DNA from: Bacteroidota bacterium
Lineage (GTDB): Bacteria > Bacteroidota > Bacteroidia > Bacteroidales > FEN-979
DNA: 6,071 nt
Reading direction: 5' to 3'
Assembly: GCA_026391755.1 (NCBI GenBank)
Contig: JAPLDN010000304.1
Location: 1-6,071, forward strand
Part shown: positions 1 to 5,277 of the stretch, piece after piece
Numbering within the stretch: the first letter of the stretch is position 1
Layout: every line of letters starts with the position of its first letter
The notes under the pieces: generated by a model
Told to the model about the DNA's origin: nothing
Databases searched by the model: none
Seen by the model: the letters and a program-made list of their open reading frames with translations, nothing else
Translations under genes and position numbers: made by a program

Positions 1-228
1 ACAGAGGGCGAACCGGTCAACAGCCTCGAAGAAGCCCAGCCCGGAGACCTGGCTTTTTTTGAAAATGAAGAAGGGAATATTTGCCATGTCGGCATCCTTG
101 CCGACCGCCAGAAAATCATTCATTGCTCAGGCAAAGTCAGGCTAGACATCATCGACCAGCAGGGCATCTTTCATAACGACCTGCATGAGTACACCCATAA
201 GCTGAAAATGATACGACGGGTGATTTAG
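1..228 (+). CDS. NlpC/P60 family cell-wall peptidase, C-terminal fragment
   Basis: Frame 1 is open from the left edge to a TAG at 226-228, giving 75 visible residues; the start lies outside the window. The fragment reads as the end of an NlpC/P60 (peptidase C40) domain. PGDLAFF (residues 14-20) leads into CHVGIL (28-33), where H29 is the expected catalytic histidine, and IIHCSG (39-44) supplies H41, the position of the third polar active-site residue. The catalytic cysteine would lie upstream and cannot be seen. Family members are secreted or periplasmic endopeptidases that cut gamma-D-Glu-diamino-acid bonds in peptidoglycan stem peptides; Bacteroidota versions often carry N-terminal SH3-like domains, which cannot be checked here. 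The gene converges on the outer-membrane protein gene with 12 bp between stop codons. Family assignment is fairly secure; exact substrate is inference. Confidence 0.85.
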   Translation, partial: TEGEPVNSLEEAQPGDLAFFENEEGNICHVGILADRQKIIHCSGKVRLDIIDQQGIFHNDLHEYTHKLKMIRRVI

Positions 229-240
229 AGAATTGTGGCA

Positions 241-915
241 TCAATTAACCACTTCTCCCTCTCCCTTGGCTTTCTTGGCTTTGCCCGGGAGTTCCTGTTT
301 GAAAATATAGGTGAGGCGTAAACTGATGAGATTGTTGTACTGGTCACGATCCCAGGTATCCCCTGAAATATTTGGATCAGTGAAGGTCACGGTTCTGAGG
401 CTTAGTATGGAATACTGGTAACGCACATTAACCCAGAAACGGTTCCATATCCTTACTGAAACTTCGCCCAAGGCCGAGAAATCATAGGGTAAGAAATTAG
501 AATGGGGAGTTACGACATACAGTTCAGATTCCGACTTGCCAATAAGCTGGCCATAACAAACCCCGACTCCTGCCGAAATTATCTTTTTATCGGTAAAATG
601 GATCATTACCGGGATATCGATATAATCGAGATTAAGCCTGTAATATGTTGAATCGGTGCTTCCTTTATGATAACTTCCCTTTTGTGAGTAGAGGAGTTCC
701 ATGCTTACCGACCAGTTTTTATTTTTTCCGAACGGAAGTATGACCATAGGCCCGAAATTCAATCCGACTTTACGGAAGCCATAAAACTGGTCCCCGTCGA
801 CCTGGCAGAAATTGGCGCCAACCGAAATCCCCCCGAGTATCTTCTGGGCATGTGCAGGACGAATTGCAAGAATCATCAGGATCAGCAGTAAAGGCAGTAA
901 AACTTGTTTTTTCAT
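241..915 (-). CDS. Secreted outer-membrane beta-barrel protein (PF13568 / PorT-like porin family)
   Basis: From the ATG at 915 the product has 224 residues. I prefer this start to an in-frame TTG at 945 because it gives a clean signal peptide: MKK, a hydrophobic core (residues 5-18), and a probable cleavage after AHA at 21-23. The mature part has the alternating polar/hydrophobic strands of a small barrel. Family-type stretches include an early GDQFYGFRKVGLNFG loop (41-55), ELLYSQKGS (73-81) and a Tyr-rich LDYIDIPVMIHF strand (96-107). After the last strand (about 200-206, LTYIF) comes an 18-residue polar, Lys/Gly-rich tail ending in VVN, whereas many such barrels end on an aromatic residue. 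The role is unknown; the family is widespread in Bacteroidota and mostly uncharacterised. It lies 50 bp downstream of tex on the same strand and may be read through from it or use its own promoter at 943-950. Confidence 0.8.
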   Translation of the reverse strand: MKKQVLLPLLLILMILAIRPAHAQKILGGISVGANFCQVDGDQFYGFRKVGLNFGPMVILPFGKNKNWSVSMELLYSQKGSYHKGSTDSTYYRLNLDYIDIPVMIHFTDKKIISAGVGVCYGQLIGKSESELYVVTPHSNFLPYDFSALGEVSVRIWNRFWVNVRYQYSILSLRTVTFTDPNISGDTWDRDQYNNLISLRLTYIFKQELPGKAKKAKGEGEVVN

Positions 916-942
916 CGGACGGCGGAAGTGATCATACTTAGG

Positions 943-950
943 CAAAGGTA
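943..950 (-). promoter_or_regulatory. Possible -7 promoter element (TAnnTTTG) for the outer-membrane protein gene
   Basis: On the minus strand the bases read TACCTTTG, an exact match to the Bacteroidota -7 consensus TAnnTTTG. It lies in the 50-bp gap between the tex stop and the ATG at 915, and would place transcription start about 20 bases before that ATG. I find no TTG or TTTG at the expected -33 spacing, so the match may be chance. A start here would exclude the alternative TTG start at 945, since that codon would lie upstream of the transcript. Confidence 0.35.
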
Positions 951-965
951 AGGAAATTAAAACGC

Positions 966-3116
966 TCAGTTTTTCGATTTATTTTGGGACTTCATTGATA
1001 GCTGGATGCGTTTGCGTGGGATGTCGATATCTACAACCTCAACCATTACTTTCTGGTTAAGCTTCACGACCTCATTCGGATCACGTATAAACCGGTCGGC
1101 AAGCTGGCTCACATGGACCAGGCCATCCTGGTGCACACCAATATCAACAAAAGCCCCGAAATTCGTGATATTTGTGACTATTCCCGGCAATTTCATGCCA
1201 GGCCTGAGATCGTTGATTGAATGAACTTCTTTGGAGAATTCAAACAATTCGAATTTCTGGCGTGGGTCCCGGCCGGGTTTGGCTAATTCCTGCATGATGT
1301 CCTGCAAGGTTGGCAAGCCGGTCTTCTCATCAATGAAATCATCCAGCTTTAGTTTTGACCTGCATCCTGCATCCTGCATCAAATCCTTCACTGAACAGCT
1401 CAGGCTTCCAGCCATTTTATCCACCACATAATAACTTTCGGGGTGGACCGCGCTGGAATCAAGAGGGTTTTCAGCATCCCTGATACGGAGAAAACCTGCA
1501 GCCTGCTCAAAGGCTTTTTCACCGAAACGGGTCACTTTCCTGAACTGCTCACGGGTTTTGAAAGGGCCTTTATCGTTTCGGTAAGTAATAATGTTCTTTG
1601 CAAGACCCTGTCCGACCCCCGAAACATAGGTAAGAAGTTCTTCGCTGGCTGTATTCACTTCCACACCAACCATGTTCACACAACTTACCACGGTATCCTC
1701 AAGGCTTTTCTGAAGGTCTGGCTGATCCACATCATGCTGGTACTGGCCCACACCAATGGATTTGGGATCTATCTTCACCAGTTCTGCAAGGGGGTCCATA
1801 AGGCGGCGGCCTATAGAGACGGCTCCCCTCACAGTCACATCATAATCGGGAAATTCCCTACGGGCAATGGCCGATGCTGAATACACCGAGGCACCGCTTT
1901 CGTTTACAACAAGGGCCAGGATATCCTTGTCGAACGGGATGGCGCGGATCAGCTTTTCCGTTTCACGTCCTGCCGTACCGTTACCTATGGCAACCGCCTC
2001 AATTTTATAGGCATTGACCAGGCTTTTTATTTTATGGATGGAATCTTTGACTTCGTTCTGGGGCGGATGAGGATAAATGGTTTCGTTATGCAAAAGCTCC
2101 CCCTGCCGTCCAAGGCATACCAGTTTGCACCCACTCCTGAAACCCGGGTCGATAGCCAGAACATTTTTCTGGCCCAGGGGCGGCGCAAGCAAGAGCTGGC
2201 GAAGGTTCTCAGTAAAGACACGGATCGCTTCAGAATCGGACCTTTCCTTGGCCCATCCCCTTGCCTCAGTCTCCATCGACGGCAGCAGCAAACGCTTGCA
2301 ACTGTCCTTAATGGCTTCCCTGACAAGTTCCGCTGAAGCATTTTCAGATTTAATGAAGATCCTGCCGAGGATTTCTTCCGCCTTATCATCCGGAACATCT
2401 ACCGACACCCTTAGAAATCCTTCATGTTCCCCCCTCAGCATAGCTAGGACCCTGTGAGACGGAGCCTTTGAAAGAAGCTCATGGCAGTCAAAATATATGG
2501 TATAATTTGCCCCTTCCTCTTCTTTTCCTTTAATCACTTTCGAACTGATGAGGGCCTCCTTTTCAAAAAGCTGGCGGATGCGCTTACGTCCGTAGGTATG
2601 TTCATTTACCCATTCCGCTATAATGTCTTCTGATCCGCGGATGGCATCTTCCACTGAATTCACGCCTTTTTCCTCATCGATGAACTTTTCGGCCTGGCCT
2701 TCGGGATCATCATATTTCTGGGAGATGATGATCCTTGCAAGCGGCTCAAGCCCCTTCTCGCGGGCAATGCCGGCCCTGGTCTTGCGTTTGGGCTTATAAG
2801 GAAGATAAATATCTTCAAGCTCGGCCATTGTGGAAGCTTTCATTACAGCTTCCTCCAGTTCAGGACTTAGTTTCTCCTGTTCTTTCAGGCTTTTTAATAT
2901 AGCTGCCCGACGGGCATCGAGGTCTTTAAGCTGGATAAGCCTGTCCCTTACCCTTCCTATCACCACTTCATCCATACTACCTGTCATTTCCTTACGGTAA
3001 CGGGCAATAAACGGGATGGTAGCACCGCTTTCAAGCAATGTGAGGGTATTAAAAACAAATGCTTTATTGATGCCCAGTTCCGACGAAATAATCGCCGTAT
3101 ATTTTTCGAGGTCCAT
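966..3116 (-). CDS. tex: Tex family RNA-binding protein (transcription accessory protein, S1 domain)
   Basis: The 716-residue product matches Tex along its whole length. The helical Tex N-terminal region comes first (about 1-190), with LESGATIPFIARYRKE at 28-43 and LEDIYLPYKPKRKTRA at 100-115. A YqgF/RNase H-like domain begins at NVLAIDPGFRSGCK (318-331). Next is a helix-hairpin-helix region (about 491-545, with VSGVGQGLAKNI at 498-509), then the Tex-typical ELAKPGRDPRQ (610-620). A C-terminal S1 RNA-binding domain follows (about 637-709, NITNFGAFVDIGVHQDGLVHVS). Tex proteins are cytoplasmic nucleic-acid-binding factors linked to transcription and RNA metabolism; the YqgF domain is thought to be inactive as a nuclease in studied members. 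The ATG at 3116 gives the usual N-terminus and has no clear Shine-Dalgarno sequence, as is common in this phylum. It lies 38 bp downstream of the lutA-like gene with no promoter match between, so co-transcription is likely. A short heptamer repeat falls at residues 580-586. Confidence 0.96.
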   Translation of the reverse strand: MDLEKYTAIISSELGINKAFVFNTLTLLESGATIPFIARYRKEMTGSMDEVVIGRVRDRLIQLKDLDARRAAILKSLKEQEKLSPELEEAVMKASTMAELEDIYLPYKPKRKTRAGIAREKGLEPLARIIISQKYDDPEGQAEKFIDEEKGVNSVEDAIRGSEDIIAEWVNEHTYGRKRIRQLFEKEALISSKVIKGKEEEGANYTIYFDCHELLSKAPSHRVLAMLRGEHEGFLRVSVDVPDDKAEEILGRIFIKSENASAELVREAIKDSCKRLLLPSMETEARGWAKERSDSEAIRVFTENLRQLLLAPPLGQKNVLAIDPGFRSGCKLVCLGRQGELLHNETIYPHPPQNEVKDSIHKIKSLVNAYKIEAVAIGNGTAGRETEKLIRAIPFDKDILALVVNESGASVYSASAIARREFPDYDVTVRGAVSIGRRLMDPLAELVKIDPKSIGVGQYQHDVDQPDLQKSLEDTVVSCVNMVGVEVNTASEELLTYVSGVGQGLAKNIITYRNDKGPFKTREQFRKVTRFGEKAFEQAAGFLRIRDAENPLDSSAVHPESYYVVDKMAGSLSCSVKDLMQDAGCRSKLKLDDFIDEKTGLPTLQDIMQELAKPGRDPRQKFELFEFSKEVHSINDLRPGMKLPGIVTNITNFGAFVDIGVHQDGLVHVSQLADRFIRDPNEVVKLNQKVMVEVVDIDIPRKRIQLSMKSQNKSKN
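1359..1380. repeat. Short heptamer tandem repeat (CCTGCAT x3) inside tex
   Basis: Three perfect, adjacent copies of CCTGCAT occupy 1359-1379, followed by one more matching base. Read on the coding strand they specify M-Q-D-A-G-C-R at Tex residues 580-586, between the helix-hairpin-helix and S1 regions. Twenty-one bases is seven codons, so the frame is kept. As far as I recall the E. coli protein, the spacing between the flanking conserved stretches is unchanged, so the repeat does not appear to lengthen Tex. It shares the pattern TGCNNNC with the longer array in aroA. Confidence 0.8.
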
Positions 3117-3154
3117 GAAAACGAAATGCTGTGTTATACTATAAATTGATCACT

Positions 3155-3874
3155 TCACCAGCCAGAGGCAAGCACATCCACAATATGGATGGTCTTTATG
3201 GGGAGATTATGTTTGTCAATATAAGCCTGCTGGTGCATGAGGCAGGAAGAATCGGTGGATACGATATACTCCGCTCCTGATTCAAGGGCATTGTTGATCT
3301 TCTGTTCAGCCATGGCCGTGGAAATGGGTTCGAATTTGGCCGAAAAGGTGCCGCCAAATCCGCAGCAAACCTCATTGTCCTTCATTTCCCTCAGCTCAAG
3401 CCCTTTAACCTTTGCAAGCAACTTCCGCGGCTCGTCCTTAAGACCATACTCCCTCAGAGCCGCACATGAATCATGATACGTGACCACATGCTTAAATTCA
3501 GCCCCCAAGTCTTCCACATTCATAACATTTACGAGAAAATCGGTGATCTCGTATACATTCTTTTTTACCTGCTTGTATTCATAATGCAGGCCTGTATTGT
3601 GAAACAGCCAGGGATAATAATTGCGGATAAAACCGATGCATGAAGCCGAGGCGCCGATGATCGGTCTGTCGTTCGGGAAATCTTTCATGAACTTCTCTCC
3701 CAGCTTTTTGGTGTCGTCCCAGGCTCCGCTGTTAAAGGTCATCTGTCCGCAGCACGTCTGGTTTGGATTGTAAAACACATCCACCCCGAGTTTCTCAAGT
3801 ATTTTTACCATGTTCATCCCCGTTTCGGGATAAACCTGGTCAATGAAGCAGGGAATAAAAATATCGACTAGCAT
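3155..3874 (-). CDS. lutA: LutA/LldE-like (Fe-S)-binding protein with two CCG domains
   Basis: The product has 239 residues, the usual length for LutA/LldE. It shows the two cysteine-rich CCG repeats of that family. The first has C9 (IPCF), C41-C42-G43 (TCCGQ) and C79 (SASCIGF); the second has C137 (HDSC), C170-C171-G172 (EVCCGFGG) and C211 (SSCLMH). CCG domains bind iron-sulfur clusters in lactate-oxidation and heterodisulfide-reductase-type enzymes. In B. subtilis LutA works with LutB and LutC to oxidise L-lactate to pyruvate in the cytoplasm. Here the next gene downstream is tex and the upstream neighbour is aroA, so neither lutB nor lutC is adjacent. The true partner and substrate are therefore uncertain: it could use distant partners or serve another electron-transfer complex. 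The ATG at 3874 begins directly at the conserved first strand. A promoter candidate lies about 65-97 bp upstream. Confidence 0.87.
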   Translation of the reverse strand: MLVDIFIPCFIDQVYPETGMNMVKILEKLGVDVFYNPNQTCCGQMTFNSGAWDDTKKLGEKFMKDFPNDRPIIGASASCIGFIRNYYPWLFHNTGLHYEYKQVKKNVYEITDFLVNVMNVEDLGAEFKHVVTYHDSCAALREYGLKDEPRKLLAKVKGLELREMKDNEVCCGFGGTFSAKFEPISTAMAEQKINNALESGAEYIVSTDSSCLMHQQAYIDKHNLPIKTIHIVDVLASGW

Positions 3875-3904
3875 GCAGTATTGTTAAGACTCTGTTGCCA
3901 AAAA

Positions 3905-3920
3905 TAAACAATTATGTTTA
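3905..3920. promoter_or_regulatory. Perfect 6-bp dyad in the lutA-like leader, possible operator
   Basis: TAAACA and TGTTTA form a perfect inverted repeat around a 4-base ATTA spacer. It lies between the predicted transcription start (about 3932) and the ATG at 3874, a sensible place for a repressor site. The region is very AT-rich, so a dyad this short can occur by chance. No regulator gene is nearby. Confidence 0.25.
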
Positions 3921-3938
3921 AGATTAATGGCTTATGTT

Positions 3939-3971
3939 CAAAATTAGGGATAATCAGCAAATAATAACAAA
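3939..3971 (-). promoter_or_regulatory. Predicted Bacteroidota-type promoter for the lutA-like gene and tex
   Basis: On the minus strand TTTG (3968-3971) is followed, after 21 bases, by TAATTTTG (3939-3946). These match the Bacteroidota primary-sigma consensus of a -33 TTTG/TTG and a -7 TAnnTTTG separated by about 17-23 bases. It sits in the 111-bp AT-rich gap between the aroA stop and the lutA-like ATG and would give a leader of roughly 55-60 bases. It suggests that lutA-tex is transcribed separately from aroB-aroA. Confidence 0.55.
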
Positions 3972-3985
3972 GGATAAATACTTCT

Positions 3986-4426
3986 CTATTTTATCTGGAA
4001 ACCTGCCACTTCCAGGTCCTCCCAGAAACCCGGATATGATTTGGCAACCACATCGGGATCAGCTATCCTGATGCTTCCTGTTTTAAGGGTAAGCATGGCA
4101 AAGGTCATGGCCATTCGATGATCCCTGTAAGTATCAATAATGACTTCGGGTTTGACTATCAGCTTCGAAGGCAGTATTTCAATCGCAGGGAAGTCGCCGG
4201 TTGTGAGTGTAAGCCTGCATCCTAACTTCTGAAGTTCGGCAGTAAGAGAACGTGCCCGGTCTGATTCCTTGATTGCAAGGCTTTTCAGTCCCTCAAACCT
4301 TCCTCTCAAACCAAGAGCCGCACATGTAGCAATCATGGGCAGGGCCAGGTCGGGATGGTTTGTGAAATCGTAAAAGAATCCTTCGAGTCGCGAAGGATGC
4401 CTGGAGAGGTGAACCGCGGATGCCAA
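3986..4426 (-). CDS. aroA: aroA C-terminal fragment (second reading frame)
   Basis: This frame carries the C-terminal part of EPSP synthase. Counting from a TTG at 4426 it has 146 residues, but only residue 17 onward (4378 down) is homologous. FTNHPDLALP contains D26, the equivalent of the catalytic Asp313 of E. coli. KESDR (53-57) matches the KETDR motif, DHRMAM (102-107) holds the Arg386 equivalent R104, and AKSYPGFWEDL (118-128) holds the Lys411 equivalent K119. The first 16 residues come from the flank of the repeat element. There is no convincing start or ribosome site of its own, and the frame stays open upstream through the array to a TAA near 4546-4548, so I regard it as the displaced end of aroA and not a separate gene. 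Confidence 0.75.
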   Translation of the reverse strand: MASAVHLSRHPSRLEGFFYDFTNHPDLALPMIATCAALGLRGRFEGLKSLAIKESDRARSLTAELQKLGCRLTLTTGDFPAIEILPSKLIVKPEVIIDTYRDHRMAMTFAMLTLKTGSIRIADPDVVAKSYPGFWEDLEVAGFQIK

Positions 4427-5262
4427 CTGCCGACTGCTGGCTGCCGACTTCTGACTGCCGACTGCCGACTGACGACTAACGACTGCTGGCTGCCGACTTC
4501 TGACTGCCGACTGCCGACTGCCGGCTTTTCCTTCAGGAGATCGGCTTTATCGGAAAGGGCGGCGGCCTGGTACCAGAATGAAGCTGCAGACCAGTCTGAC
4601 TCAACGGTGAATTCACTGACTTGATATGATCCGGGTTCAATGCGGATTTTATGTTTCCACTTCCTGGCCGTTATCCTACATTCCTTCATCAGAGAAACCG
4701 TCATATCGATATATGGCTCTGAAACCACATCACCCCTGAGATTCAGGGTAAGCCCTTCAGAAAGGTACGGACCAATCATGAGCAGGGCGCTAACAAACTG
4801 GCTGCTAACCCCGGCATTGACATTCAGCTCATCCGATTTAAGGTTACGTCCCTTAATGAGAAGAGGCGGGAACCCGACATTCCCAAGGTATTCAATTGAA
4901 GCACCAAGAAGTTTCAGGTCTTCAACAAGTTCTCCGACAGGCCTCTGCCGCATCCTGTCGGTTCCGATGAGCACCCAGCGACCCGGTTTAACAGCAAGAA
5001 GTGCAGTAAGGAACCTCAGGTCGGTGCCGGCATCCGAGCAGTCCAGCTCTACTGCATCCTGTTTGCCTGAAGAGGCCTGGATCTTATTCAGCAGTTTCTG
5101 AAGTATCAGCGTATCGGTAGACCTGGAGAGGTTGTTTATTTCGAATTTCGCACCCGACAAGGCCTGCATGATGAGCATGCGGTTGCTGATGCTTTTTGAG
5201 GAAGGAAGCTGAATCGTTCCTTTAAGGAGCTTCTCGGGTTTTATGATTTTAATGCTTTTCAT
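4333..5262 (-). CDS. aroA: aroA N-terminal fragment (first reading frame)
   Basis: This 309-residue frame begins at the native aroA ATG. Its active-site motifs are present: LPSSKSISNR (19-28, K23 and R28 for phosphoenolpyruvate and shikimate-phosphate binding), RQRPVGE (105-111, R107 matching Arg124 of E. coli) and VSSQF (152-156). TVESDWSAASFWYQAAALSD (219-238) is the usual Bacteroidota stretch. Homology ends near residue 243. Residues 247-279 are Ser/Gln/Val/Gly-rich low-complexity sequence encoded by the array, and 280-309 are the C-terminal coding DNA read in the wrong frame, ending at a TGA at 4333-4335. The phosphate-binding loop reads AGTDLRF (78-84), with Asp where E. coli has Ala98. 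The protein, if made, lacks about a third of the enzyme, including Asp313, and should be inactive. Confidence 0.8.
   Translation of the reverse strand: MKSIKIIKPEKLLKGTIQLPSSKSISNRMLIMQALSGAKFEINNLSRSTDTLILQKLLNKIQASSGKQDAVELDCSDAGTDLRFLTALLAVKPGRWVLIGTDRMRQRPVGELVEDLKLLGASIEYLGNVGFPPLLIKGRNLKSDELNVNAGVSSQFVSALLMIGPYLSEGLTLNLRGDVVSEPYIDMTVSLMKECRITARKWKHKIRIEPGSYQVSEFTVESDWSAASFWYQAAALSDKADLLKEKPAVGSRQSEVGSQQSLVVSRQSAVRSRQPAVGSWHPRFTSPGILRDSKDSFTISQTIPTWPCP
4378..4398. repeat. 8-bp inverted repeat (hairpin) flanking the heptamer array
   Basis: ATCCTTCG (4378-4385) and CGAAGGAT (4391-4398) are perfect inverted copies around a 5-base loop AGTCG. The left end falls at the point where homology to EPSP synthase resumes, so the hairpin looks like part of the foreign segment. 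About 22 bp of non-homologous sequence lie between it and the array, and GGATGCC occurs on both sides of that stretch (4395-4401 and 4418-4424). Confidence 0.7.
4421..4525. repeat. Array of 15 tandem heptamers (consensus TGCCGAC) inside aroA
   Basis: Fifteen contiguous 7-bp units fill exactly 105 bp. Seven are TGCCGAC; the others are variants: TGCCAAC, TGCTGGC (twice), TTCTGAC (twice), TGACGAC, TAACGAC and TGCCGGC. The variants are not random: the order TGCTGGC, TGCCGAC, TTCTGAC, TGCCGAC, TGCCGAC occurs twice, giving a perfect 41-bp direct repeat (4431-4471 and 4480-4520) at a 49-bp (seven-unit) period. This points to duplication of a multi-unit block after the variants arose. The minus strand has no stop in either aroA frame across the array. 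Heptameric short tandem repeats are known from cyanobacteria (the STRR families), and similar runs seem to occur in Bacteroidota; kinship with those is inference. Confidence 0.95.
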
Positions 5263-5277
5263 AATCCTTAACCACTT

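Larger units (their letters stand above)
3986..5262 (-). pseudogene. aroA: Disrupted aroA, EPSP synthase (3-phosphoshikimate 1-carboxyvinyltransferase)
   Basis: EPSP synthase joins phosphoenolpyruvate to shikimate-3-phosphate, step six of the shikimate pathway, in the cytoplasm. Homology runs from the ATG at 5262 to about 4534 in one frame and resumes at about 4378 in another, ending at the TAG at 3986. The roughly 155 bp between them do not resemble the enzyme and carry a heptamer array (4421-4525) and a hairpin (4378-4398). From recalled Bacteroidota AroA sequences about 35-45 residues are missing there, including the conserved S-x-Q-G-D segment. The full span of 1277 bp is close to a normal gene length (about 425 codons), so native sequence seems replaced rather than simply interrupted. 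The remaining halves are well conserved, which argues for a recent event, an assembly fault, or a tolerated change. Loss of function is likely but not proven. aroB ends 15 bp upstream, so the two genes are probably one operon. Confidence 0.85.

Noticed and set aside
231..246. Terminator hairpin between the two convergent genes
   Set aside because: Only a 5-bp AT-rich stem (AATTG/CAATT) with a 6-base loop and no following T-run is present, and it extends into the stop region of the minus-strand gene.
916..945. Ten-residue N-terminal extension of the outer-membrane protein from a TTG start
   Set aside because: The extension places polar, charged residues before the signal peptide and would start upstream of the predicted -7 element; the ATG at 915 gives a standard signal sequence.
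1443..1880. Plus-strand frame of 145 codons inside tex
   Set aside because: It lies wholly opposite conserved Tex codons and its translation resembles no protein family; it is a shadow frame.
2027..2398. Minus-strand frame of 123 codons within tex
   Set aside because: It overlaps the YqgF-domain coding region in another frame; the tex frame is intact and conserved throughout, so this is not a frameshift remnant.
4421..4525. CRISPR array
   Set aside because: The units are contiguous 7-mers with no unique spacers of 25-40 bp, the array lies within a coding gene, and there are no cas genes nearby.
4640..5101. Plus-strand frame of 153 codons opposite aroA
   Set aside because: It mirrors conserved EPSP synthase sequence on the minus strand and has low-complexity Ser/Arg-rich content.
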